The notes under the pieces are model-generated. The model saw only the letters and a program-made list of their open reading frames with translations. It was not told the origin of the DNA and ran no database searches. The position numbers and the translations under genes were made by a program. From Phallusia mammillata (Eukaryota; Chordata; Ascidiacea; Phlebobranchia; Ascidiidae): 64,000 nt of DNA. Below, one piece after another: positions 22,489-36,289 of the stretch. Positions within the stretch are counted from its first letter, which is position 1. Each line of letters starts with the position of its first letter. Where the stretch lies: assembly GCA_003260075.1 (NCBI GenBank), contig QLIY01000001.1, forward strand, positions 62,001 to 126,000. Reading direction: 5' to 3'.

Positions 22489-25400
22489 AAGTTGTGATGA
22501 AACGATCAATTGTTGTCGGGTGAGGATCAGGCCAAACTAAACTTTGACCAAACTGACCGTTGAAAGATTGATTGATCGAAGTTTCGGCAACTTGTCCTAA
22601 GAGCGATTCTCAGCAAAGACTAATTGATATTTAATTTGAAAGAGATTTTGCCAGGTAATACCTCTCAAGTTTTGTTTCAATGTTAACTCGTTCTATGTGA
22701 AAACCAACGAGTTACGATTTAAACAGACACGTGTGAACAGGACAATCATTGTTTTGATTAGTTTCTCAATTCAATATCCCATGTGTATAAAAAAATATCA
22801 ATTAAACTTAAAAGTAGTTAGAATACAAACAACTGACAGAGAACTTGTACATACAAGTGTGCAATATAATGTATTCAATATCTCATGTTCTCTGGCGTTT
22901 TTTTAACTTTTAGTAAGAACTGGAAATAAACAATTTTAACCTGGAAAAACATATTTCAAAGCAACTTATGATATACAGTATAAGAGGTAGAATTCATTAA
23001 ATGAATGGTAACAGAATAGGGAATGATTGCCAGGATACTTAACTTTTAGTTATGAATGCCACCTTGCAACAACAACACAAGGTCAATAGCGAGCGGAGAT
23101 AATCACTTCCAATAGTTTCCGAATTCAATTCAGTGTTAGATAACCGGGAAACGTCGAATCAAAGGCGATTGTTGAAAGAGCAAGTCGCGACCGAACGCTC
23201 TAACGCACGAGAATTAGAACTTGGTAGGTCGCGCTGTCAATGTTTCATACACAATGTGTCAGTGTGCTTTGATACATCGTACACGGTCGACTGGAGAATT
23301 AGTAAACAAACTTAAAAGGAATAATAGCCCGTTGTGGGAAGGGAAGATACGGTAGTTATTGAGGAGTTTTTGTTGTGTTTGAAGTTAACGTTTGTTGACG
23401 GAAGTTAGCTAAAGGGGCGTTGGTTGTGCCTGGCTATCCCTAATATTGACCATCTGGTACATTGATTTCAACCTGTTTATGGGTGTAACACTAGAAAAGA
23501 TCGCATTTGTGGAAAAATGCACTTTACCGATTCAGTTGTTTTTGGGTAACAAAAATGTTACATCACTAAATAAAAAATACTATGTTCCATCTTTTGTTGC
23601 GATGTTTTCTGATGTATTACGGTTGGTATTAAGTGTCTCGAATGTAATAGATAAGTTACATCCAAAATAAAAAGTTAAACCCGTTTGTTTAATATTCATC
23701 ACAAATTTAGGCTTAAAGACTTGAGTAAAGATGGATTAAATTACGCAATCACTACGTCATACACGATCGTATAGTGTGAAATCATTTTTCGGCGCCACAG
23801 TAGATTTTACTTGTAATGGTTCGGGAGACATAAGGGTCCTCTGTGTAAAATCGTGTTGATGTAAGACAAGAAGTTGTTATAAACCCGTTTAATATTCTCA
23901 AGTATCGCCGTATATTCTCACAATTGGTCATCGTACAGGCGGCCACAACTTTTACCAGCAGAAACAACACAGTTGCTTGATCCAACAAATCCAACGTACG
24001 TCAGAATAGGAAGTTTTGTGAGTCCAGGGACGGTCCTCAAGTTTTACCAAGGAGGGTCGTTTAACTTGTTACGTAGTGTGGAGAAGCACAAATAAAAATG
24101 AGGTAATTTAGCAGTGATAAATCCCCGAAAACTCGTTTCACCTCCTATATGTGGTGAAATGTTTAATGGGACAGAAACAAACAGTCGGTTAAATAGTAGC
24201 TACGTAAAATGAGCTCCAATACTGGGAAGCATATAAGCACACAGAAAGCGTTTGAAAAAATATTCAGACCTAGGTAATTTAGATGGTAAAATAAATGTTG
24301 TTTCGTGTGAAATTAAAGGGAACTTCAAACAGAAGTATTACGAACACCCTAAACCCTCACCATAACCATGAAACGACTATCCCTTACTGTGGACAAAAAG
24401 GATTCTCTGGCCAAACATCTCCATTGTGTTCATAAAGCCTAAGAAAACTTTGTACTGGATTGGGGGAAAACTTGTTTTTGTAACGATTGTGGAAGGAAAC
24501 CAAGAGTAATGACAGAAAAGGATTTTGTGATAAGAGTGTTTGAAAGATGTTGCTAAAGAAAGTTTAAAGTGTAAGCCCAACGTCCTGACTGAGGGAATGA
24601 GTCGGATTTCTTGCGCATTGAGTTGGTGAAATTTGATCTGGCTTCTATTGCTTCCTTAAAAGTGTGAAACCGAATTATCGTGCCACCAATTACTTCCATA
24701 ATATTTTTTTATTGTGACTAATTCACCAGTGAATTGAAAAAATCGCTAAAACATTTTTTTAAATGTCAACAGTCCACGATTCTGAGCAGCAATAGATTCA
24801 CCTTTATCTTGGTGGAAAACATTACGGAAATAATCATAAGTTTAATAGCAAATACCGAAATGGTTTAAGACTTTAGTATAGTTACATCGGAAACAATTCA
24901 AAGTCAACTTAAAACTTAATTAACCAATGGCCTTGGCACACTTTTTCCACAAGCGCCCAAACTTCAAGACTTAAAAACAAGACTTTAAATGTGATACTTG
25001 TTAACACTATTGCATTAAAAATGGCGTTGAACAAATTTATCAATCAGGATTAACAAACCGGGATGTTAAGGCCAGGTGCAATCAAACTAGAGCTTCGACA
25101 ACTAATCATCCGAATCACAAGACAACATCACCGAAACTTGTTTGAAAAACAACCTTTCTGATGCAGACAGAAAGTTAAACTCTCATTTGGGCTGAGACAA
25201 GATTGATTTTTCCAAAGATTTTAAATGCGTTGTTTAAGTCTGACAAGCAAAAATAAGCAAATCAAAGAACATTTAGTTGACGCTTGGTTTTACTTTGGGG
25301 TGGTTGGTTTCAAAAATAAACATTTTTAATTATTTTAGATTTAAAAAAAACAGTTGCAACAAAGTTTATGCGTCTCTATTTACCAGGCAACATACTTTGC

Positions 25401-26727
25401 CGTCTTTAAGTTCAAAATACAAGTATTCCTAAACGAAGCTATATAATTTTGTGCGAAGAAATGCAATTTGTTCGTTGATATTCCTGATGTTTTTGTAAGG
25501 GAAGATGCGTCACAATGGCCTTGACTAATTACAAGCCGCGTCAATCTTTTTATCTCTATTGTGTTAACCTGTGAGCGTCGTTGCTTTGATCAGCTCACCG
25601 CTAATTGCAGGTTTTGTTCTACAGTAAAACCATTGTCATGAAACGCGATTTTACGCCTAGTGTCTGCGTCTGCAGCAAACATTGAATTTGACGTGTTAAA
25701 ATCCCTTTAAGTGAAACGCTCAATTCTTTATGTAATTCTATAGACTGGCAGATGTTTTCTTTTGTGTGGTGGAATAATAGACGGCCATAGGTGACCAGAA
25801 TAGGTTCATGATATAGTTTGGAAAGCGAGTATAGGTCGTAAGTTTTAATTCGCGTGGTTTGTTGTGTTTGCGGACTCTGAAAAGTTCGACTCGCGTTTGT
25901 GTGTGTTGTGACAATCTACGCAACCTTTGTATCACCTCATGTTGAATGGCACAAGTTGAACAATTTGTTGAACAACAAGGTCGAACTTCCAATCTCCTGT
26001 AACGAATGATTCGTAAAAAAACAATGATTTCCAGTTTCAATAAGTGCCCAAAACAATACAGGCTTTTTTGTTTACCATAAGAGTGTCTCTATATAACAGC
26101 TTATGTATTTTTTGCCACAACATAACCTTTTGCTGGCTTGTTCGAAATGTAAAACACAAATAAAATAACCTGAGTTAAAATATATTGTTAGCTAATCGTA
26201 AAACAAAGAGTGGAGAATTTTTTAAGTTTGATGCCTATACTGGACAACATATTTTAATGTAATGCATTAGGAACAAGTAATGCATTAGGTAAACTTCTTT
26301 AACACCAAATTTCCTGTCGGTAGCTCGCATCATTCGTTCACTTCAAGCCGACACCGAAATGCTTTGATAACGTCTTATTGTTTATTTCCACTTCCCCCGA
26401 GTCAGACGATAAGAACTCGTTCGAAGTTTCAACGTAAACAGATAAACATGTCGCAATATGTGATGCCATGAGCTGATGGATGCGCTACGTTTGTCGAAAG
26501 GCAATTTCAAGCAATTTTCAGCGGCGATGGCGACCGTCTATGAGCACTTTACATGTGATTGCTTTGTCGCGAATGATCGTTTGGGAAAAATGTTTCCAGC
26601 TCGATCCTACACGGTGAAATATGTGTTACAAAGGCTGGTGTGTTGCTGTTTGTGACATCTAGTCTTATTCTTAGTGCGTCGGTAAAACAAATTTAATGCT
26701 TCAAGAGATGGCAAAGTTACCTTTCAA

Positions 26728-27013
26728 AACAAATTAACGACATACACGATTGTTAAACTTCTCAGAAATTGGCTTCAGGATTCTTTTGGGGATTTTAAAT
26801 GTTGTGTAGTCAAAGCAGTGAAAAAACTACCTGCAATGCCTGTACACACACCTAATCCATACTCCCCCCCCCCAACAAATTAACGACATACACGATTGTT
26901 AAACTTCTCAGAAATTGGCTTTAGGATTCTTTTGGGGATTTTAAATGTTGTGTAGTCAAGGCAGTGAAAAGTCTACCTGTAATGCGTGTACGTACACACA
27001 CCTAATCCATACC
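26728..27013. repeat. Direct duplication split by C10 (26864-26873)
   Basis: Copies 26728-26862 and 26874-27013 begin AACAAATTAACGACATAC. The right copy has a small CGTA insertion. Confidence 0.9.
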
Positions 27014-27664
27014 TGTCGGAAAAACGAATTTTTCTCACTACTGAAACGTCCATCGAATGTCAACAATCCGAAAAGCGGATTTGTCGACGACTTTACGAGC
27101 AACAGCCGCAACGCAATGCCGAGATTTGCTCTGAACAAGAATAACCAGACTATACGGTTACTAATTCGTTAATTGCGGGCGTTCACAAGCCGACTGCGCC
27201 CGTTCTGGTAACACCGCTCCCTGTTTAGTGTAATTACGAGTAGAAAAGCGGTATAAGGGTTGTATTTCACCTGCTCAGGTACATCATAGCAAGCAGTAAA
27301 CGTCCAATTCGTGTATGATGCAAAACACACAGTGTGTTTGCGGGAGCAATTTTTAGCGCCGCTCTAAATAACGCTGAAATTTGAAGCGGCACGAAATGGG
27401 TGCTTCATCACGTGACTACAAGAGATGTTTTGTAAAGTTTGTGGGTGACAGCGTATAAGTGTTTGAACTTGCTTCAAGAATCGTTGCGCATTTGTTGGTA
27501 CATTGCACTGTAGGTTTTTAATAATTTATCAATTCGCGATAAAACTGAAAGTTTGTAATTGGGCCGAATAGCTTGTCAATTCATTTGGGTAAGAATGGCA
27601 CGATTGGTCAAAACCTTTTATTATAAAACATGTCCATTTTCACGTGTATTAAGGCCAGTTGGTT

Positions 27665-27816
27665 TCAAACTACAATAGATAATACAAGTTTGGAAACGTT
27701 TATTTTTCGTTTGTTTCTCATAATAGGTTCGCTACCCCCCCCCCCTCAAACTACAATAGATAATACAAGTTTGGAAACGTTTATTTTTCGTTTCTTTCTC
27801 ATAATAGGTTTGCTAC
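27665..27816. repeat. Direct duplication split by C11 (27735-27745)
   Basis: Copies 27665-27734 and 27746-27816 begin TCAAACTACAATAGATAAT. Confidence 0.9.
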
Positions 27817-28485
27817 GTAAGTTTCCAATCTTGTGATACATGATACAAAATATGGAAATCGTAACCAAAATGATAACAGAATAGGGAATCATTCCCAGAA
27901 TCAATTTACTAGGATTTACAATAGATATTGTTGCAAATTTCTGCCTGAAATACCTTTATCGGTAGCCAAACCAGAGACATGCGATTATCCACATTGTTTG
28001 TCCAATCAACGGCATTTAGGCCGGATGACAAAGACAGGTCAAAAACCTCTGCTGTAATCCTTACAAGGTTTCGTCACGTTTGCATGGAACCAGGTAAACC
28101 GAAATCCGCCTGTGCTCAAACAATCCTGACTCCGTTAAACTTGGTATTAACGCGCGGTGTTTGTTTGGTTTACTGCGGTGTCGAGGATTAGCCCAGATGC
28201 AGGAGACCTGCTGCCGCGTGTTACAATGAAACTTGAGGTCCAGCGCTGGGGTGTGACGACTTATTCCAATATTAGGAGATTTGATTAAGACCTGACGCCA
28301 CCGGACAATCCGTCGCCGGTGCGAATTCTTCGTGCAGTAGCGACCAAAGTTCTTGCGATATTTCAAAATTTCCTCAATCTCAGGAACAGTGTATGTTGCG
28401 AGTATAGATAAGGCAACCTTTATATTGTTGGCAGTTAATACACTGATGGGTTTTCCAAGATGATTAAATCTGAGAGCGTGTAATT

Positions 28486-29130
28486 AAATGCTATGGAAAC
28501 AAGAGGGGCGTGTGATTATATTTAGGACATGTATAACGGGATATACGGGGAATTTTCATGTGTATTATAGTGCGTTAACGTTCAGTTGTTCGTTTTACTT
28601 TAAACCTAAATAACACAAAGTCAGTAAAAATACTATTGCCTTAAACCGCATTTTTAATGTTTAGAAGACAAATGCTTTCATTCACTTGTTTTTCATTCAT
28701 GTGAAAAGTTTAAACGCAGTTTGTAGAAAGGTTTCCTAAAAATATTTGCCCCCCCCCCTATCAATTCGCGATAAAACTGAAAGTTTGTAATTGGGCCGAA
28801 TAGCTTTGCAATTCATTTGAGTAAGAATGACACGCTTGGTCAAAACCTTTTATTATTCCCCCCCCCCAAATGCTATGGAAACAAGAGGGGCGTGTGATTA
28901 TATTTAGGACATGTAGAACTGGATATACGGGGAATTTTCATGTGTATTAGTGTGTGGTAACGTTCAGTTGTTCGTTTTACTTTAAACCTAAATAACACAA
29001 AGTCAGTAAAAATACTATTGCCTTAATCCGCATTTTTAATGTTTAGAAGACAAACGCTTTCATTCACTTGTTTTTCATTTATGTGAAAAGTTTAAACATG
29101 TATAAAGGTTTCCTAAAAATATTTTGTCAA
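28486..29130. repeat. Duplication with an orphan fragment between two C10 runs
   Basis: Outer copies 28486-28748 and 28868-29130 begin AAATGCTATGGAAACAAG. Between them, bounded by C10 at 28749-28758 and C10 at 28858-28867, lies a 99-nt piece (28759-28857) that copies 27537-27630 rather than its neighbours. Confidence 0.9.
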
Positions 29131-29283
29131 GAAAACGTCTTTTTAGGTAATTACCCTTCAAACATGCCCACAAGTAACAATTAGTCAAACGTTCCCATGC
29201 TTCAAGTCGTATTTACCACGAGACCCTATGAAGGTGTTTAAGTCTTGGTAATTGTAGCCTTACATACATAGGAAGGAGTTAGG

Positions 29284-29551
29284 AGGCCATATCGGTCGTG
29301 TGAATGTTCCGAGAGGTTTTCAATAATTATCCATTGCCCTTTTTGATGTTTGGCATCGTTCCAATGTGAAGTAAAACTTGATTAGATGCTTTTCAAGAGG
29401 TAAAACGATGTATCCCCCCCCCCAGGCCATATCGGTCGTGTGAATGTTCCGAGAGGTTTTCAATAATTATCTAACCCCCTTTTGATGTTTGGCATCGTTC
29501 CAATGTGAAGTAAAACTTGATTAGATGCTTTTCAAGTGGTGAAACGGTGTA
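29284..29551. repeat. Direct duplication split by C10 (29414-29423)
   Basis: Copies 29284-29413 and 29424-29551 begin AGGCCATATCGGTCGTG. Confidence 0.9.
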
Positions 29552-29702
29552 CGCGTGCAAATGAGCATGTCGAAGTGGGAAAATAATGTACAACACAATT
29601 TTAATGTCATCGTTTTCGTTCATTAACTGAAGATGCAACAATTTGGTGACAAGCTATGGATATGTTGGCAATGTTAATGGTTTGGAAAATCTTGTTTTAA
29701 GA

Positions 29703-30036
29703 GTAAAAACTTTGAACATGCCGACAATTGTCTCAAATCCTACGAGAAGATCTTGTATAAGTTTCACAATCAACGCAAGCAATATCGCAATATTACAAGT
29801 TCTAGAACTTTGAATACAACATTTAGGCTCGTAAATTAAGTCTAACTCGTACAACTTATACCCCCCCCCCCGTAAAAACTTTGAACATGCCGACAATTGT
29901 CTCAAATCCTACGAGAAGACGGTGCATCTTGTATGAGTTCCACAATCAACGCAAGCAATATCGCAATATTACAAGTTCTAGAACTTTAAATACAACATTT
30001 AGGCTCGTAAATTAAGTCTTACTCGTACAACTTATA
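29703..30036. repeat. Direct duplication split by C11 (29861-29871)
   Basis: Copies 29703-29860 and 29872-30036 begin GTAAAAACTTTGAACATGC. The right copy carries a short insertion (GGTGCA). Confidence 0.9.
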
Positions 30037-30357
30037 TCACGCTTCAGGAAAACGATGAAGGCATCATGAATTTTGCGATAATACGTTCAGAAGCTGCCTT
30101 AACGCATTGTCGTTCATGCAAACCGGGACTTGGAGTGCTTTAGAGGCAGAAATCGTGCATACCTTTGCCAGGGACGAGTCCACCAGGGTTAAAACAGCTT
30201 TACGGAATGTTTGCCAACAAATCACCCCAAGCTCATTATGCCTGGATTAATGTCGGATAGCGAACCCCGGATCCGAGGGGTTTCGGAAGTTTTTCTTGCG
30301 CTCCTCCGTCGTTTTAAAGCGATTAAATTCAACTTTGCTGATCGACGATTTCCACCA

Positions 30358-30702
30358 AAAGGCGGATTGAGGAATTCTGGTCAGTTAACTTCAACGTTAA
30401 TATGTTCTCGTTATTATGGAATGGTGTTTAACTTAAGAAGGGTGAGATTTAGTTAAAGTAATTAAATTGTTGTTGAAATGTATTTTTTAGAATAAAATGC
30501 TTCCACATGGAAATGCAATAAAACCCCCCCCCCAAAGGCGGATTGAGGAATTCTGGTCAGTTAACTTCAACGTTAATATGTGTTCTCGTTATTATGGAAT
30601 GGTGTTAAACTTAAGAAGGGTGAGATTTAGTTCAAGTAATTTAATTGTTGTTAAAATGTATTTTTTAGAATAAAATGCTTCCACATGGAAATGCAATAAA
30701 TG
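30358..30702. repeat. Direct duplication split by C10 (30524-30533)
   Basis: Copies 30358-30523 and 30534-30702 begin AAAGGCGGATTGAGGAATTC. Confidence 0.9.
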
Positions 30703-30711
30703 ATAACGATT

Positions 30712-31302
30712 GCAATAAAGTATTTTCATTTGTTTTGGCAAATATCCCTTTGGATTAGTGTTTAACTTAAATGCGTACACCGTTGTAGTTTTTTACAATT
30801 ATTTTGTCTCTAACACGACTACGGGTGTAGGACTAAGTTCGTATTATATCGGTGTCAATCAAAACTGGATTTATTTGTTCTCAATTATTTCATTACAAAT
30901 CCAACGCTCAATGAACCGAAATACCTCGCAAAGATGTTCGGGTGTTAATGACCGGATTACAGCGGGTGTAATTAGTCGCATGAAGCGATGAAACCCCCCC
31001 CCCGCAATAAAGTATTTTCATTTGTTTTGACAAATATCCCTTTGAATTTCGAAAAAAATGTAAAGTGTTTGACTTAAATGCGTACTTTGTTCTAGTTTTT
31101 TTACAAGTATTTTGTTCCTAACACGACTACGGGTGTAGGACTAAGTTCGTATTCTATCGGTGTCAATCAAAACTGGATTTATTTGTTCTCAATTATTACA
31201 TTACAAATCCAACGCTCAATGAACCGAAACACCTCGCAAAGATGTTCGGGTGTTAATGACCGGATTACAGCGGGTGTAATTAGTCGCATGAAGCGATGAA
31301 AC
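30712..31302. repeat. Direct duplication split by C10 (30994-31003)
   Basis: Copies 30712-30993 and 31004-31302 begin GCAATAAAGTATTTTC and end in GCATGAAGCGATGAAA. The left copy starts almost where the previous duplication ends. Confidence 0.9.
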
Positions 31303-31437
31303 AAACAACAAGATCTTGCCTTGTTCTATTGTTCGCAATTCATCAGAGGCTTGCAGTCGCTCTAATGAGTCTCCAAGCCGGTCAGTCTGTAAGCCTCGAT
31401 GCCTTTTTCTCGCGTTTTCAGTCTGGCGAGTCTCTCG

Positions 31438-32550
31438 TTTAAAGGTTTATCACATTTCGTAGTGACTTAGTGTTTTACGTTGTAGCGTGTTCGGCTCGTA
31501 AAATGCAACTACTCACATCGGTTCTGTTTACGTTTTACTTGAACTATTGCTGAACACGTACACAGTCTGTTTAAAAGTTTAAGGTTGTGGAAGGCAAGAC
31601 TTTGTTGAGATGAGATATTTAGTCATTAATTTTGTCGACAAAGTTTGATAATAGAATTAAACTGTGTGAAAGATTGTTTTAAATTATGCAGCATGGAAAA
31701 GAAAAAACAGTTGAGAATCAAAGTTTAACTAACGGCATATTCGCATAATTCATAGAACAGTTGGGAGCTGGGACGTAAAATTTTATTCAGTAAACACCAA
31801 AAACGATTTGAAATTGAAAAACCAACGTAGTCGCAGTGGAACGAATCTACAGGGCAATAGTTCAAACGGGCGGCATTGCATAATATATTTTGACGTGCAC
31901 CAGTGGCATGAAATTAATTTCTGGCCACATCGATATGCCTTGTTATCGCAGTTCGCGGTTGCATTGTTCCACCGTGACAAGTTAATTAAGCCCCCCCCCC
32001 TTTAAAGGTTTATCACATTTCGTAGTGACTTAGTGTTTTACGTTGTAGTGTGTTCAGCTCGTAAAATGCAACTACTCACATTGGTTCTGTTTACGTTTTA
32101 CTTGAACTATTGCTCGTCATCACGTTCAGAGCAGGTTTAAAAGTTTAAGGTTGTGGAAGGCGAGACTTTGTTGAGATGAGATATTTAGTCATTAATTTTG
32201 TCGACAAAGTTTGATAATAGAATTAAACTGTGTGAAAGATTGTTTTAAATTATGCAGCATGGAAAAGAAAAAACAGTTGAGAATCAAAGTTTAACTAACG
32301 GCATATTCGCATAATTCATAGAACAGTTGGAGCTTGGAAGTAAAATTTTATTCAGTAAACACCAAAAACGATTTGAAATAACCAACGTAGTCGCAGTGGA
32401 ACGAATCTACAGGGCAAGAGTTCAAACGGGCGGCATTGCATAATATATTTTGACGTGCACCGGTGGCATGAAATTAATTTCTGACCACATCGATATGCCT
32501 TGTTATCGTGGTTCGCGGTTGCATTGTTTCACCGTCACAAGTTAATTAAA
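31438..32550. repeat. Long direct duplication (about 550 bp) split by C10 (31991-32000)
   Basis: Copies 31438-31990 and 32001-32550 begin TTTAAAGGTTTATCAC. They are collinear with scattered substitutions and small indels. Confidence 0.9.
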
Positions 32551-32908
32551 CTCAGACGAGGTGTAAAACACCTGCCATTGTGTTTTCGTTCATCAAAGGC
32601 AAGTCGTAATTACCTTGGAGAGCCCGACGCATTCGCGATTGTTCGGCGGGAGATCAGACGCCTGACGGCGGCGTCTGGTATCAAAAAATCCGAATCACTG
32701 CAAGATGGGCGCGTGCGGCTAACAAGCGCTATAAGTGGGCGGTGTCTTTAGTGATTAAGACACACAGCGGGTTGCAAAGAGATAATAATGGGCGTGTAAC
32801 ATCGCCTTGCAAAGTTTATGGGCTGACAACAGATGCTGATACGTACAAGTTTTAACACTCCCTGCTCGTAGCGATTGATACCGTGGGAGACCGCAGTGCT
32901 GTAGGCTT

Positions 32909-33368
32909 GTACAGATGACAGATTGCTTGGTTTGACTTTATTGCCGTATTCAATAGCAACGCTTGTACAGTTCAATAGTAACGCTTTACAAGTACAAGAA
33001 AAGGGGCATATAAGAACAGTTCGTTTGTTGTTTTGTATTTGATAAAACAGATGTAAAAAAAAGATTTAAACAGAATTGTCTCTTTTTCAGATAAACGAAA
33101 AAGAAACTTTGTAGTTCGTACATTAAATACTGCCCCCCCCCCGTACAGATGACAGATTGCTTGGTTTGACTTTATTGCCGTATTCAATAGTAACGCTTGT
33201 ACAGTTCAATAGTAACGCTTTACAAGTACAAGAAAAGAGGCATACAAGAACAGTTTGTTTGTTGTTTTGTCTTTGATAAAATAGATGTAAAAAAAACAGA
33301 TTTAAACATAATCGTCTCTTTTTCAGATAAACGAAAAAGAAACTTTGTAGTTCGTAAATTAAATACTA
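32909..33368. repeat. Direct duplication split by C10 (33133-33142)
   Basis: Copies 32909-33132 and 33143-33368 begin GTACAGATGACAGATTGC. Confidence 0.9.
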
Positions 33369-33384
33369 ATGAAGAGTTGTTAGA

Positions 33385-33831
33385 ATTTTTGTTGAAAGCT
33401 TTGGATCATAATAATTGGATTGGAATAAACTTGAAGACAATCAACTGAACAGCCAAGTTCAAAGGTGAGCCTTGGTTTCTATATTTTTAAAATACGATTT
33501 AGAAATTACTCTTGTCAACGCCTAGCAGCTGATATATTTCTCTAAAGTTATGTGAAAAACAAATCTGTTGTAAGCTTTGGGTTGCAAGTTCCCCCCCCCC
33601 ATTTTTGTTGAAAGCTTTGGATCATAATAATTGGATTGGAATAAACTTCAAGACAATCAACTGAACAGCCAAGTTCAAAGGTGAGATTTAGTTTCCTTAT
33701 GCTAAAAACACGATTTAGAAATCACTCTTGTCAACGCAGTTATGTTTCAGTTTTCAAAACGCCTAGCAGCTGATATATTTGTCTAAAATTATGTGAAAAA
33801 CAAATCTGTTGTAAGCCTTGGGTTGTAAGTT
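33385..33831. repeat. Direct duplication split by C10 (33591-33600)
   Basis: Copies 33385-33590 and 33601-33831 begin ATTTTTGTTGAAAGC. The right copy has an extra 25 nt or so (AGTTATGTTTCAGTTTTC). Confidence 0.9.
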
Positions 33832-33873
33832 ATTAAGTAATTAAAAAGTTATTAAAATTGTAAGTTAAAAATC

Positions 33874-34024
33874 TTGTCAATTCTGCGGTGTTTTTGTTTT
33901 GAAAATACTTATTAGCTGATGCATGTTGTCTAAAATCATGTGACCCCCCCCCCCTTGTCAATTCTGCGGTGTTTTTGTTTTGAAAATACTTATTAGCTGA
34001 TAGATTTGTCTAAAGTTAAGTGAA
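33874..34024. repeat. Direct duplication split by C11 (33944-33954)
   Basis: Copies 33874-33943 and 33955-34024 begin TTGTCAATTCTGCGGTG. Confidence 0.9.
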
Positions 34025-36213
34025 AAACAAGTCTATTGTATAAGAGGGCTGACGTGATTGGGAATTTTATTGTGTTATCGTGGTCCCCTTTTTACCCCCA
34101 ACCCACAACCGTGGTGTCGTGTAACCCCAGTTACCCCAAAAAACACTCGGGATCGCGTTACTGATTGTGACGTCACGACGCCCACGATTGTAACTTTTCG
34201 ATAATTTGTTGAAAACAAGTGTTTTCGGTCACGTGGGTCCCATCACGGTCACGGTCGGGTGGCGACGCACACGCTATGTTTCTGGGCTTAACTTCAACTT
34301 CCTGTTTTTAAAAATATTGACCCAAAGTTTCAGTACACCAAGGTTGGCTTGTCGTTTTATTGTTAAAGTGGTGGAAATTCAAACAGCTTCAATTTTAGCC
34401 TAAATTGAAATTGTGCAACGTTTGTATGCCTTAATTAAACAATTACACTCCTAAAACGCCTTTGGTTGTTTGTTTTCGTATTGCGATGGGCAAAACATAC
34501 ACGAAACAACACAAAATGCGACTAATAACGAAAACCAAGGTTGAACTTTTCAGTGCTTTTAGTCAACTCACGTTTTTCTGGTAATAAAATACAATAAAAT
34601 TAGAACTATCCAAAACGTAGACGCCTCTGGGGTCAAGGGCCATACTTTGTAATAACGCGTAGAGTATTCTTTAGCCCATGCAAGCGTTCTCACTTATAAC
34701 TTCATACCAGTCCGACCTTTACATAAAAATACACTTTAATACAAAAGCCATTGACAGGTCAACCAACATTACCACTTTAGTCGCTTTCCATACACTGAAC
34801 CTCACACCATTACTAAACACGTGTTCATCGATATTCTATGTCTGGCGCCGATGTTTGCGAACCAACAACAGTTCATAGACCTAACTTTACTTGGGGAAAC
34901 CGCGATAATTGCTTCCATAACTAAATAGGGCCACGCGAGCAAAACCAACGAGTCTTCGACTAAAAGTTGAAGTCAGTGGAATGGAAACCACTGCTAGACA
35001 CCGACAACACAGTAGCACGTTATGTGGCTCGGCCCTGGCGCCAATCAAATCCTTTTGCATCTTCAACCTCAGCTCAAACAACAGAATTGAACATGAATTT
35101 GTGTCTGTGCGCGTTTTGTAACTGTTGGGATTGTAGGTTTACCGTTAAGTCTCATTGTCAAAAGGTGATTGATCCCCCCGTACATAAAGTACATCCCCCA
35201 CAAATACGCCGGACTCAATGCTATTTTCATTAAGTGAGTTTTGTAGCTACTCCGTATAAACAACACCGCAGCGAGATCAAAGTGAAACAAACAGACAATA
35301 CAGTAATATTTTACAATGTTACGTTATAGATTCGTTGTATTTGTCTCGAAAGATTTTGTTTCCTAAAAGGTTGGTGGCAAAGGTTGCCTAATAAGGTCTA
35401 GCCCTACCAGGCAGGAAATAGGAGCACCTGGTCAAAACATCGCAATCAATCATATCAATTTTTGGTTTGGGGGAGCACATCGCACCCCCAGTGGGCACAA
35501 TTCCAAGCTAAGGGCGCCAGAGGTCTGTCAAACTATCGATCACCTTTTACACTGCATCGACCTGTTGCTTCAACTACTGCTGTAATTGGTTCCTTTGGAA
35601 GAAATTTGGAACGGCAATTTCTAACTTGCATCCATATTGGCACTTAGAATTTTTTGAGTAATCATTAAGAGTTTGAAGTTGGAAAAGTTCCACGTTTACG
35701 TCAAGTTTTCCTTTAGTACGGTCTTTCGGTGGCTTTGGCGACTGCTACCTGAATACAGCGAGTAATCCAATTTCCGGGATATACTTCCTTGGTATGCTAC
35801 CAGCTAATGCGAAAATTGACATGACAAGTGCTTTAAGCAAGCCAATAGACTGCAAATTTTCAATGGCGTTTAGGTTTATTTCTCTCCATTCGCAACCAAA
35901 ACAAAGTACATATAAAAGGGTTTAGAAACGGGCAATATCTCTCAGACAACATGGTCGGTTTCTCGTAAAAAAGTTTAAACATGTTTGAATCTAACAGAAT
36001 CGGACAGAGCAAACACCAAATATGTTTCTCTTAAATGGCAACGTCAGTTAATAGTTAAAATAACAAATCGTGTTTGGAATATACATATGTGTAAAAAGTA
36101 GGCAACGCATTTCAAGTTCGAAAGCGATTCCCAGTTCAGATAAAAAGACGATCAATCGTGCAATAACTTTTGTTTGTGGTGTGTTGATTTCACGCCAGAA
36201 AATCTTCCGCCTC

Positions 36214-36214
<1 letters not shown>

Positions 36215-36288
<74 letters not shown>
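36215..36288. repeat. Pure poly(C) tract of 74
   Basis: Uninterrupted C from 36215 to 36288. Unlike the C10 runs it has no obvious duplicated flanks. It may be a genuine homopolymer, a series of spacers, or a gap fill. Confidence 0.95.

Positions 36289-36289
<1 letters not shown>

Noticed and set aside
26728..34024. Series of tandem duplications considered as a novel recombination or CRISPR-like array
   Set aside because: Each unit differs from the next in sequence. Only the C10 and the two-copy structure recur, and the N-separated case shows an assembly cause is likelier.
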